Positions 16,697-24,403 of a stretch of DNA of 41,218 nt are shown piece after piece; position 1 is the first letter of the stretch, and each line of letters opens with the position of its first letter. The DNA comes from Halobacterium sp. CBA1126 (GTDB taxonomy: Archaea > Halobacteriota > Halobacteria > Halobacteriales > Halobacteriaceae). Under the pieces are notes generated by a model that had not been told where the DNA came from, did not search any database, and saw only the letters and a list, made by a program, of their open reading frames with translations. The position numbers were made by a program, and so were the translations under genes. The DNA is taken from contig NZ_WPCF01000009.1 in assembly GCF_009741975.1 (NCBI RefSeq), positions 1 through 41,218 of the forward strand. The letters are read 5' to 3'.

Positions 16697-18298
16697 ATGC
16701 ACGTCGAACAAACGACCCTGGACTACCTCGACCGCGCCGAAGCGCTCTACGAGGACGTCGTCGGAGTCGTCGCGGACGACGGGACCGAGTACACGTACGG
16801 CGAGTTCGCGGACCGCGTCCACCGGCTGTCGAACGCGCTGTTGGACCTCGGCGTCGAGCCCGGCGACCGGGTGGCGGTGCTCTCGCCGAACACGCATTAC
16901 TTCCTCGAGACGGTGTACGCGACGAACCAGCTCGGGGTCACGAACGTCCCGATGAACTACCGGCTGACGTCGGAGGACTACGAGTACATCCTGACGGACT
17001 CGGACGCGGACGTGGTCATCGCGGACTACGACTTCGCCGACCGCGTCGAGGCGGTCCGCGACGACGTGCCCGCTGACCGGTTCGTCGGCTACGAGGCCGA
17101 CGCCATCGACGGCGACTGGCTGGACTACGAGTCGCTGCTCGCCGACGCGAGCAGCGAACCGCCCGAGCGGCCCGACATCGCGGAGGACGACGACGCGACC
17201 GTGAACTACACGTCCGGCACCACGGGCGACCCGAAAGGCGTCGTTCGCACCCACCGCACGGAGCACTGGCACGCGCTCGTGCTCAGCCACCACATGGAGA
17301 TCGCCGAGGACGACACCTACCTCTGGACGCTCCCGATGTTCCACTGCAACGGCTGGGGGCACGTCTACGCCATCACCGGCGCCGGCGGGACGCACGTCTG
17401 CCAGCGGACGTTCGACGCGGCCGGGACGCTCGAACGCATCCGCGAACACGACGTCTCCTACATGTGCGGGGCGCCGACGGTCCTGAACCGCCTCATCGAC
17501 TACGAGGAGAACAACGACGTGGCCGCGACGACCGGCGACCGCGACCTCCGCATCACGACCGCGGGGAGCGCGCCGCCGAAGGCGACCATCCGCACTATCG
17601 AGGAGGAGTTCGGGTGGCGGCTCATCCAGCTGTACGGCCTGACGGAGACGTCGCCGCTCATCACCACGTCGAACAGCCCGCGGCGACTCGCCGCCGGCGA
17701 CGACGCGGTCGTGAAGACCAAGCAGGGCCACGCCGCCCTCAACACCGAGATTCGGGTCGTCGACGAGGACGGCGAGGACGTCCCGCGGGACAACGAGACC
17801 ATCGGCGAGGTCGTCGTGCGCGGCAACCAGGTGATGGACCGGTACCTCAACAAGCCGGAAGCGACCGAGGCGGCGTTCAACGACCGCGTTGAGGGGTACT
17901 TCCACACGGGCGATCTCGCGACCATGGACGGAAACGGCATGATCTCGATTCAGGACCGGAAGAAGGACATCATCATCTCCGGCGGCGAGAACATCTCCTC
18001 GATCGAGGTCGAAGACACGCTCTACGACCACCCCGGCATCTCGAAGGCCGCCGTCGTCCCCGCGCCCTCCGACGAGTGGGGGGAGACGCCACGAGCGGTC
18101 GTCGTCCCGAAGCCCGACGCCGACCTCACGGAAGCCGAGGTCGTCGAGTACGCCCGCGAGAACATGGCGAGCTACAAGGCGCCGACGGGCGTCGACTTCG
18201 TCGACAGCCTCCCCGAGACCGCGACCGGCAAAGTCCAGAAGTACGAACTCCGCGAGCAGTACTGGGAAGACGAGGACCGTATGGTCGGCGAGGGGTGA
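16697..18298 (+). CDS. AMP-forming acyl-CoA synthetase (long-chain fatty-acid type)
   Basis: A 533-residue member of the ANL adenylating superfamily. It activates a carboxylic acid with ATP and CoA to acyl-CoA, AMP and PPi. Motifs visible: the phosphate-binding loop NYTSGTTGDPKGVVRTHR (about residue 175), the acyl-pocket stretch WTLPMFHCNGWGH, the A5 motif QLYGLTETSPL, the A7 motif YFHTGDLATMD, the hinge DRKKDIIISGGENIS, and the C-terminal catalytic-Lys motif ETATGKVQKYELR. This set fits the medium/long-chain fatty-acid or methylthiopropionate-type ligases; the substrate cannot be read from sequence. Start ATG 16697 (MHVEQTTLDYLDRAEALYED) matches the family, and a TTTACTAT box lies at about 16659-16666. 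Its 3' end directly abuts a truncated P-type ATPase gene on the other strand. Confidence 0.92.
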   Translation: MHVEQTTLDYLDRAEALYEDVVGVVADDGTEYTYGEFADRVHRLSNALLDLGVEPGDRVAVLSPNTHYFLETVYATNQLGVTNVPMNYRLTSEDYEYILTDSDADVVIADYDFADRVEAVRDDVPADRFVGYEADAIDGDWLDYESLLADASSEPPERPDIAEDDDATVNYTSGTTGDPKGVVRTHRTEHWHALVLSHHMEIAEDDTYLWTLPMFHCNGWGHVYAITGAGGTHVCQRTFDAAGTLERIREHDVSYMCGAPTVLNRLIDYEENNDVAATTGDRDLRITTAGSAPPKATIRTIEEEFGWRLIQLYGLTETSPLITTSNSPRRLAAGDDAVVKTKQGHAALNTEIRVVDEDGEDVPRDNETIGEVVVRGNQVMDRYLNKPEATEAAFNDRVEGYFHTGDLATMDGNGMISIQDRKKDIIISGGENISSIEVEDTLYDHPGISKAAVVPAPSDEWGETPRAVVVPKPDADLTEAEVVEYARENMASYKAPTGVDFVDSLPETATGKVQKYELREQYWEDEDRMVGEG

Positions 18299-18309
18299 CC
18301 CCAGACGAC

Positions 18310-18732
18310 GTGCTGGACGGGGTTGATCCACTCACCCCCCGGGAATACTGAGACAGAGAAGCCGAGCCACTCCTGCAGCATTTCGCTGTACAGGAGGACG
18401 GGGATCGACAGGAGTGTCGAGACGAAGAAACGACGGCGGAACATCTGCTCGTGGCCTTCGCGCATCCCGCTATGCCCCTCGCCGTGTCCCTCGTGAGAAC
18501 CGTGGCTGTGGCCTCGACCCTCGTGTCCGGCGTGCTCGTGCTGCTCGTGGAGTGCCGTCTCCCTCTCCGCAGCGGGGTGAGTGTCTTCCTCCAGTGGCTC
18601 CTGTTCTACCCGTCGGTCGTCAGATTCGGCGTCCGCTTTATCGTGGTCGCCGTGTTCGTTCTGGGGACTGTTGGTGTCCTGCTGGTGGCCCCCTCCCGAA
18701 GAGGTCTCAGCGGTATCTTCGTGGTCGTCCAT
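18310..18732 (-). pseudogene. 5' fragment of CopB-like heavy-metal P-type ATPase
   Basis: From ATG 18732 the frame encodes an acidic and His-rich leader (HEQHEHAGHEGRGHSHGS, then HEGHGEGHSGM), then MFRRRFFVSTLLSIPVLLYS and MLQEWLGFSVSVFPGGEWIN. This is the N-terminal metal-binding region and first membrane segment typical of CopB-type P1B ATPases, which export Cu/Ag. After GGEWINPV (about residue 139) the similarity ends and the frame runs into the antisense of the acyl-CoA ligase gene. The actuator, ATP-binding and CPH ion-channel parts (more than 500 residues) are missing. The junction, at about 18305-18325, marks a deletion or rearrangement that joined the 3' end of the ligase to the interior of copB. 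Confidence 0.82.
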
Positions 18733-18833
18733 GGATCATGTTCTCTTTCCGAGTTTGCTGGACTGCTCCCTGAATGTTCGGCCCGCACAACGACGCCAGC
18801 GGGAGCAAACGCCGGTGAGAACGGTGGAATCGT

Positions 18834-19568
18834 TCACTCGACGTCCGTCGCCTGATAGAAGATCAGCACGCCGATTACGAGGAGGGCGGCGGCATATACG
18901 ACGGCCCCGCCGAAGTCCCAGGCGTTGACGCTTGACGTGAACGCCGCGTCGAAGAGCGCGTTCGTCGCGTAGTGGCTCGGTAGTAGTGTCGTCCACTCGG
19001 GCGCGTCGGTCGCGAGCGGATTCTGGAACAGGAGGACGTCAACCATCGGTGAGAACAGCATCACGTACACCCCGCCCAGTCGACCCAGCACGATGCCGAC
19101 GACGACGCCGAGGATACCGTACGTGAGCCCGACTAGGAGCGTCGCGGCGACGAACGGAACGATCGATTCGGGCGTAAACGCGAACACGGCGACGAGGACC
19201 GACGCCGTCGTGACCACGACGATGCCGAGTCCGAGTGTGCCGACCCGTGAGACGACGAGGTCGGCCGCGGTGTAGCCGGCCAGCCGGAGCCTGTCGTCGG
19301 CCGCTTGCGACGTCTGGACGAGGAACAGTCCGACGATACCCGAGAGGATGGCGACAGTGACGGGCGTCATGAACGCCGCCGCGAAGTCCGTCATGGGGAC
19401 AGCGACCCTCGTTCCGTCAATCGTCGCGGGGACGTCGACATCCGGGACGAGCAGGACGAACGCGCCGATGATGTACGCCGGCAGGAACACGAGCAGCCCC
19501 AGGAGGACCGGCGTCCGGCGGAACTCGCGAACGCCCATCCGCACGGCGGTCGTGACGCGGCGGTTCAT
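18834..19568 (-). CDS. ABC-2 type transporter permease (distal)
   Basis: A 244-residue membrane protein with about six hydrophobic segments (VLLGLLVFLPAYIIGAFVLL; VTVAILSGIVGLFLV; LGIVVVTTASVLVAVFAF; FVAATLLVGLTYGILGVVVG; GGAVVYAAALLVIGVLIFY). It has the ABC-2 permease organisation: a cytoplasmic N-terminal RMGVREFRRTP, a large first external loop, and a FLVQTSQAADDRLRLAGY cytoplasmic segment that probably contacts the ATPase. Its ATG at 19568 overlaps the stop of the preceding permease by one base. It is the last gene of the operon 21126 to 18834. ABC-2 pairs of this size export small molecules or act in membrane maturation (for example NosY-like systems); the cargo is unknown. Confidence 0.85.
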   Translation of the reverse strand: MNRRVTTAVRMGVREFRRTPVLLGLLVFLPAYIIGAFVLLVPDVDVPATIDGTRVAVPMTDFAAAFMTPVTVAILSGIVGLFLVQTSQAADDRLRLAGYTAADLVVSRVGTLGLGIVVVTTASVLVAVFAFTPESIVPFVAATLLVGLTYGILGVVVGIVLGRLGGVYVMLFSPMVDVLLFQNPLATDAPEWTTLLPSHYATNALFDAAFTSSVNAWDFGGAVVYAAALLVIGVLIFYQATDVE

Positions 19569-20314
19569 CAGGCGTCACCCCCTGACTCGAGCTGGTACGT
19601 GTACGCGGCCACGCTCAGGAGGGCAAACAGCGAGAGGTGGCCGAGAGCCGGGGTGAGGTGGTCGGTCGCTAGCGAGCCCTCGACGACGGCCTGCGTCACG
19701 ATGGCGTGGGGGTGCGCGAGCGGTGCGAACTGCGTGACGCTGTCCTCGATGCCGAACAGGCCGCTCGCGAACACGTTGTCCACGTCGGCCAGGATGACGA
19801 GCAACAGCGAGCCCTCGAGTTCCCTCGGGAGCACGCTGCCGACGACGATGCCGAGCAGGCCGTATATGGCACCCGCGATTGCGAGTCCACCGAACGCGGC
19901 GAGCGGTGCTCTAATCGGGGCGTCAACGAGGACAATCAGAGAGACCGTGGCGACCACACTGACGACGGCGCTCGCGACGGCGACGGTCGCGAACCGTGCG
20001 GTGACGAGTTCGACGCCGCGAAAGCCACAGATGGCGAGTCTGCGGTCGGCGTGCCGGGCGCTAATCATCTGGAAGAGCCCGAGGACGCCCGCGAGCGCGC
20101 CGGTGGCGAACACGGCGCCGGTGATCCGTCCGACTGCCGCGACCGACCCGCTCACCGCGAAGATTCCCACGTCGGGGAACTGGCCCATGCCGACGCCGTA
20201 AATCTGGATCGACAGCGCCGGCAGGACGACCAGCAACACGACGGTGAACGGCTCCCGGACGAACGAACGCGTGCTCGCTTGGATCCCCTCGAGGGTCCGG
20301 TGAACGGCGCTCAT
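19568..20314 (-). CDS. ABC-2 type transporter permease (proximal)
   Basis: A 248-residue integral membrane protein and diverged paralogue of the next gene. It opens with a cytoplasmic helix (TLEGIQASTRSFVREPFTVV), has about six membrane segments, and carries the segment MISARHADRRLAICGFRGVE that corresponds to the ATPase-contacting stretch of its partner. Together with the 244-residue permease it probably forms a heterodimeric transmembrane channel driven by the ATPase encoded just upstream. Its ATG at 20314 overlaps the ATPase stop codon (ATGA), so translation is coupled. Substrate unknown. The nearby copB remnant and YHS permease hint at metal-linked work, but this is context only. Confidence 0.85.
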   Translation of the reverse strand: MSAVHRTLEGIQASTRSFVREPFTVVLLVVLPALSIQIYGVGMGQFPDVGIFAVSGSVAAVGRITGAVFATGALAGVLGLFQMISARHADRRLAICGFRGVELVTARFATVAVASAVVSVVATVSLIVLVDAPIRAPLAAFGGLAIAGAIYGLLGIVVGSVLPRELEGSLLLVILADVDNVFASGLFGIEDSVTQFAPLAHPHAIVTQAVVEGSLATDHLTPALGHLSLFALLSVAAYTYQLESGGDA

Positions 20315-21126
20315 TCGCTTTCCTCCTGGCCCGCGGTCGCTCGCTGGCCGCTTCCCGCCCCAGTCTCGTCGACAAATGAGGCGGTCCGCTCGCAGGCGAC
20401 GTCGTCTGTCGGCTCCGAGCTGAGGCTATCGTCGTCGCCGATCTCCTGTCTGTGGAGGTGGCCTTCGTGGAGCTCGTAGACGACGTCGAACCGGTCGCGC
20501 TCGTTGATGATGTGAGAGATGATGGCGACGCCGACGCCGCGGGCCCGAAGCTCTTCAGTTAAGTCCCAGAAGGCCAGGAACGTCTCCCAGTCGAACCCGG
20601 TGTACGGTTCGTCGAGCAGAAGGAGGTCGGGCTCGTGCATCAACGCGACCGAGAGGTTGACTTTCTGTCGGTTCCCGCCGCTGAGGTGGCGGATCTGCCT
20701 GTCACGGAAGCGCTCGAAGTCCAGCACGTCGGTCAGCCACGCTCTGGCGTCGACGATCTCGTCGTCGCTCATCCCGTAGGCAGTTCCGAACAACTCGAAG
20801 GTCTCGTCGACGGTCAGCCGGTCGTACAGCCGCGGCTCCTGCGGACACCAGCCGACAGCACCCGTCCGTTCAACCTCGCCAGCGTCGTGGTCGAGGACAC
20901 CGGCGAGGATGCCCATGAGCGTCGACTTCCCGCTCCCGTTCTCGCCCATAATCCCGACGACCTGTCCGCGCTCGACGCGGAGGGTTGCGCCGTCGAGCAC
21001 CTCGACGGACCGAGTGAACGGGAGGACTGAGTCGTAGGTCTTCTCGACGCCGTTGGCGCTAACGACGGTCTCGCCAGCACGGTTCGCGGTGCCTTCGGCG
21101 TGGTCGACCTCGGAAGTTCCGTTCAT
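20311..21126 (-). CDS. ABC transporter ATP-binding protein
   Basis: A 271-residue ABC ATPase from ATG 21126 (MNGTSEVDHAEG). Walker A GENGSGKST, Q-loop WCPQEPRLYD, signature LSGGNRQKVNL, Walker B LLLLDEPYTGFDW, and the switch His in IISHIIN are all present, so it should be active. The C-terminal 40 residues are an acidic Ser/Glu-rich tail typical of halophiles. It leads a three-gene operon with two ABC-2 permeases (overlaps of 4 and 1 nt). The start is chosen because an ATTAGAA box lies 25-31 nt upstream; the longer in-frame start at 21252 adds 42 residues with no ABC similarity. A 10-bp perfect palindrome lies between the box and the start. Confidence 0.92.
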   Translation of the reverse strand: MNGTSEVDHAEGTANRAGETVVSANGVEKTYDSVLPFTRSVEVLDGATLRVERGQVVGIMGENGSGKSTLMGILAGVLDHDAGEVERTGAVGWCPQEPRLYDRLTVDETFELFGTAYGMSDDEIVDARAWLTDVLDFERFRDRQIRHLSGGNRQKVNLSVALMHEPDLLLLDEPYTGFDWETFLAFWDLTEELRARGVGVAIISHIINERDRFDVVYELHEGHLHRQEIGDDDSLSSEPTDDVACERTASFVDETGAGSGQRATAGQEESE

Positions 21127-21136
21127 CTCGTTCGTA

Positions 21137-21157
21137 TGTACGTACACCTGTTCTAAT
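21137..21157 (-). promoter_or_regulatory. ABC operon promoter with 10-bp palindrome
   Basis: On the minus strand an ATTAGAA TATA-like box (21151-21157) lies 25-31 nt before ATG 21126. Between them, TGTACGTACA (21137-21146) is a perfect 10-bp palindrome at or near the expected transcription start. A repressor bound there would block initiation. The regulator is unknown. Confidence 0.4.
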
Positions 21158-21501
21158 GCGGTTTCTCTTAGAAAACCCCAGTATTTCCTCCGGTGAACAT
21201 TAGATTCAAAACTAGTGTCCGTTTTGGCGTTTCGCCACCCGGAGCGTGTCATCGTCGGAAATTCTGTGCGACAGGGACCGACAACTCACCAGTCGTGTCA
21301 CCGTCCCGTGAAGGTGGTGAGCTCGTGGCAATCTGCTCCAGCCGGCTACGGCGGCGTAAAACCTCGGTGAAGGATCGGGTTCACATTCCAAACTTCTCAC
21401 CGGGACAACAACGGGAGTCGAAAGACCGACGCGCGAAAGAGTTCGCGATAGAAGCCACAACCGCATTAGGGAGAGGTCTCGTATCGTAGACCAGACGGAG
21501 A

Positions 21502-22836
21502 ATGGACAGAACAGATTACGCGATTCTCTCGGCCATCGCCGTAATCACAGTCATCGTCGGCGTCGTCACGACGAACCAACCGCTCGGGACGTTCTTCGCG
21601 GAGAGCACGCGGCAGGCCGCGACAACGACCGCCGCGATGGCGTGGATCACCTGGTGGGCGCTCGTTATCGGGTTCGCCATCGCCGGCGGCGTCGAGGCGT
21701 GGGTCTCGACCCAGCAGATCTCGGAGCTGCTCGAAGGCCACGGTCCGCAGTCGCTGGGCCTCGCTACGTTCTTCGGGTTCGTGTCCTCGTCGTGTTCGTA
21801 CTCGGCGATCGCGACGGCGAAGAACCTCTACAAGAAGGGGGCTTCCGCGGCGGCGGCGCTAGCAGCGTTCCAGTTCGCCTCGACGAATCTCGTCATCGAG
21901 ATCGGGATCGTCATCTGGCTGCTGCTCGGCTGGGAGTTCCTGCTCGCCGACGTCATCGGTGGCCTGCTCCTCATCGGCCTGATGTCGGTCGGCTTCGTCT
22001 ACGTCGTTCCCGACAAGATTCTCGACGAAGCACGCGAGAACGTCACCGACGACGAGGGAATCACCGTACAGGACCCCGTCTGTGGGATGGACGTCGATCC
22101 CGAGGAGACGGACTACTCCATCGAACACGATGGCCAGACGTACTACTTCTGTTCGCAGTCCTGCAAGGACTCCTTCGACCCGGAAGCGGCGAACACCTCT
22201 ATCCCGGAGAAGGCGACCTCGTGGTCGGGGTGGAAGTCGCTCGCGGACAAACAGTGGAAAGAATGGGCGATGTTGTGGGATGAAATCGCGATCGGGTTCA
22301 TTTTCGCCGGCCTTATTGCCGGGTTCATCCCCGAATCAGTCTGGACGAGCGTCTTCTCCGGAGCCACGTTCGGCTTGCCGGTGTACGTCCTCTGGACGGC
22401 TGCGCTGGGGGCGATTATTGGTGTCGTCACCTTCGTCTGTTCGGTCGGGAATGTCCCGTTCGGGACCGTCCTCTGGACGCGGGGGCTGCCATTCGGATCG
22501 GTGCTCTCGTACATCTTCGCTGACCTCATCGTCCCACCGATAATGAAGGCCTACGACGAGTACTACGGAACGACGTTCGCGGCGGTGCTGTCTCTGATGA
22601 TCTTCGTCGCTGCAGTCATCGTCGGGTTCGTGATTCACTTCCTCTTCCTGAGCCTCGGCCTCATCCCCTCGCGGGCTGCCGCCGAGGTTGCCGAGGTATC
22701 CATCGAACTCAACTACAAGCTCGTGTTGAACGTCCTCGCGACGGTGTTCTTCCTGTTCCTCTACTGGCTCCACAAACAGGACTCGGTGGGTGGCGGGGAA
22801 CCCAGTAGTGAAGACAACACGACGATGATGAACTGA
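21502..22836 (+). CDS. YraQ/ArsP-type permease with embedded YHS metal-binding domain
   Basis: A 444-residue membrane protein of the permease family once called DUF318 (YraQ/ArsP_1/SO_0444). It has two homologous halves of about four or five helices, each with the Cys-Ser motif of the family: FFGFVSSSCSYSAIATAKNL in the first half and VVTFVCSVGNVPFGTVLW in the second. Between the halves, at about residues 193-232, is a YHS domain (QDPVCGMDVDPEETDY ... YYFCSQSCKDSF), a treble-clef-like Cys site seen in copper and other metal-handling proteins. Family members move arsenicals or heavy metals. The YHS insert and the copB remnant nearby favour a thiophilic metal (Cu, Ag or Hg) over arsenic, which is inference. 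It is divergent from the ABC operon, with a 375-nt intergenic region in which I see no gene. Confidence 0.85.
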   Translation: MDRTDYAILSAIAVITVIVGVVTTNQPLGTFFAESTRQAATTTAAMAWITWWALVIGFAIAGGVEAWVSTQQISELLEGHGPQSLGLATFFGFVSSSCSYSAIATAKNLYKKGASAAAALAAFQFASTNLVIEIGIVIWLLLGWEFLLADVIGGLLLIGLMSVGFVYVVPDKILDEARENVTDDEGITVQDPVCGMDVDPEETDYSIEHDGQTYYFCSQSCKDSFDPEAANTSIPEKATSWSGWKSLADKQWKEWAMLWDEIAIGFIFAGLIAGFIPESVWTSVFSGATFGLPVYVLWTAALGAIIGVVTFVCSVGNVPFGTVLWTRGLPFGSVLSYIFADLIVPPIMKAYDEYYGTTFAAVLSLMIFVAAVIVGFVIHFLFLSLGLIPSRAAAEVAEVSIELNYKLVLNVLATVFFLFLYWLHKQDSVGGGEPSSEDNTTMMN

Positions 22837-22866
22837 CCGTTGGCCAGCTGTCGATAGCGGGTAGGC

Positions 22867-23261
22867 TCAGGTATCGTTGTGGCGCTCTCTGTACGTCTTC
22901 GCTGCGAAAAAGACGTATAGTGCGCCGATAGCTCGAACGGCCGATTTGAATCGCTCGTTCCATTCGATCGACTCCGGACGCTCGTACAGGAAGCGGTGGC
23001 AAATCGCCGATACAGATCGGGAAACAGGAAGACGATCGCGCCGAACAGGCCGGTAAGATTCATCAGCCACGCGTATGCTCGCCCGTTAAGAGGGGAAATC
23101 GAAGCTATCAGAACGCCCCCCGACCGGACTGCTGGACGTACCCACCCTCTCACCGTTCCCTCGCTCGGATTCGCGATCGCGAGATTCTCGAAGAGCTCGA
23201 CGATTTCGTCCGGGAACAGCGCTGAGAGAGCGCCAAGGACACCCACGAGTGGTCGAATCAT
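22867..23261 (-). pseudogene. Small haloarchaeal membrane protein, one frameshift
   Basis: From ATG 23261 the frame reads MIRPLVGVLGALSALFPDEI and continues with three hydrophobic patches to GLFGAIVFLFPDLYRRFATA. It then leaves the sensible frame. The next frame carries on with FLYERPESIEWNERFKSAVR, AIGALYVFFAAKTYRERH and a stop at 22867-22869. Adding one base near 22990 restores a 131-residue protein (395 plus 1 is 396 nt). I recognise no named family; a hydrophobic protein with a charged C-terminus is all that can be said. A true mutation and a sequencing error cannot be told apart here. Confidence 0.6.
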
Positions 23262-23555
23262 GATGCGGTACGACTGAGACGGATGTAATTCCCGCTGTGA
23301 TCCCACACTCCCGAGAACGATGGGCGTCCGAACAGTACCGGCTTCGAACCGAAGCCGATACACAGAGACCGTTTTTCGAATGAACGTCTCGGATCCTCAG
23401 GGGTTCGGGGCATACAGAGCGTAGAGGATCGATAGCATCCCGGCTGCGGTGACGAGTGCTGCGACGAATCCCGCTTCGAAGATAGACGACGAGGAGTTCG
23501 ACCGCCGTCACGCCCGACTCACACCAGATGACGGACGGTAGCGGCTGTTCTTTGG

Positions 23556-24005
23556 CTACTCGTTGACTTCGGTCTTCACGACGGTCGCTGGGCGAGTCGT
23601 CAGGCGGAGGACGCGGTCGGTGACACTTCCGAGCAGCGCACGATATTCGTCCGGCCGCCGTTTGGTGCCGAGCACGAGTAGGTCTGCGTCGTGGTCGTCA
23701 GCATACTCGACGATAGTTTCAGCAGGGCGGCCGTGGTGCATCGCCGTCTCGACGTCTACGTTGGCCTCTGATGCTCGGCGGCGGAGCTCTGAAAGCGTCT
23801 CTTCGCCGTGTTCTTCGAGACCGTGTTCGGGGCCTTCGGCTTCATCTACGTATTCGTCGCCACTGTATGCAGTCACGACGTCCTCGTCGACGACGTAGAG
23901 AACGTGGAGGACGGCGTCGTGTGCGGCCGCGAGGTCGAGTGCGTGCGCTTCAGCGCGTTCAGATGCGACCGTGCCGTCTGTCGAAAGCAGGATCTGGTCG
24001 TACAT
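23556..24005 (-). CDS. Universal stress protein (UspA family)
   Basis: A 149-residue single-domain Usp. It starts with the classic first strand MYDQILLSTDGTVASERAEA and has the middle VLHVLYVVDED strand, the GRPAETIVEYADDHDADLLV helix-strand and the C-terminal nucleotide-loop region LGTKRRPDEYRALLGSVTDR. The ATP-binding signature G-2x-G-9x-G-S/T is nearly met: the first and third positions fit (GTK ... LLGS), but the second Gly is Arg, so ATP binding may be altered. Usp proteins respond to stress and starvation; the partner is unknown. A TTTTATT box lies 26-32 nt upstream of the ATG. The gene stands alone. Confidence 0.92.
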   Translation of the reverse strand: MYDQILLSTDGTVASERAEAHALDLAAAHDAVLHVLYVVDEDVVTAYSGDEYVDEAEGPEHGLEEHGEETLSELRRRASEANVDVETAMHHGRPAETIVEYADDHDADLLVLGTKRRPDEYRALLGSVTDRVLRLTTRPATVVKTEVNE

Positions 24006-24030
24006 TCACTCGGATTTCAAAGGCGCATAC

Positions 24031-24037
24031 AATAAAA
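24031..24037 (-). promoter_or_regulatory. TATA box of the usp gene
   Basis: TTTTATT on the minus strand lies 26-32 nt before ATG 24005, the canonical position for a leaderless haloarchaeal promoter. Confidence 0.6.
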
Positions 24038-24163
24038 TCGGCTTCCGATTCTCGATACTTTGGAGGGGGTCACCACGTGTGAAATGCGCTGGGAATCGGC
24101 GGAGCCGAAATGAGAACCACGGAAAATACTCTGTACAGCGGGGAACCTTCGATGAAACAGACG

Positions 24164-24298
24164 TTAGTGGTCGTGGCCCTCCATCACCATCGGATGCCCG
24201 GTGGCGTATTCGTCCGGGTCCTCCTCGATATCGACCGTGGAACGACACGGGGCGACAATCAGCAGCAGTTGGTTGTGAAACAGTGATTCTACGGCCGT
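24164..24298 (-). pseudogene. Possible 3' gene remnant
   Basis: A short minus-strand frame ending at TAA 24164-24166 encodes VDIEEDPDEYATGHPMVMEG then HDH. It has the acidic composition of a haloarchaeal protein end and no start codon of its own. It runs upstream through HNQLLLIVAPC to a 14-bp repeat at 24298. I cannot name the family. It may be the stub of a gene cut off when the regulator segment to its right was acquired, or chance coding. Confidence 0.3.
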
Positions 24299-24311
24299 GT
24301 TGAATAGTAAA
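24298..24311. repeat. 14-bp direct repeat, left copy
   Basis: TGTTGAATAGTAAA, an AT-rich 14-mer, recurs in the same orientation at 27312-27325. The two copies bracket the Bat-like regulator gene. They could be mobile-element ends, regulatory sites or chance. Confidence 0.4.
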
Positions 24312-24403
24312 GGGAGAAGGTTTTGCGTGGCGGGCGAATAGTTGAGTTATCACCGTCCAAGTGTGCGGCAGTGCGTGCCGCGCACGGAACTACGTACTCT
24401 ACT

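Noticed and set aside
16679-18331. 550-codon open frame antisense to the acyl-CoA ligase
   Set aside because: Its composition (Val/Arg/Asp runs, no domain) is that of a mirror frame in GC-rich DNA. The plus-strand gene has all the ANL motifs.
23397-23500. Short minus-strand peptide IFEAGFVAALVTAAGMLSIL then YALYAPNP before a stop
   Set aside because: It looks like the end of a small membrane protein, but the frame has no start codon after the upstream TGA. Too short to call as a gene or a certain remnant.
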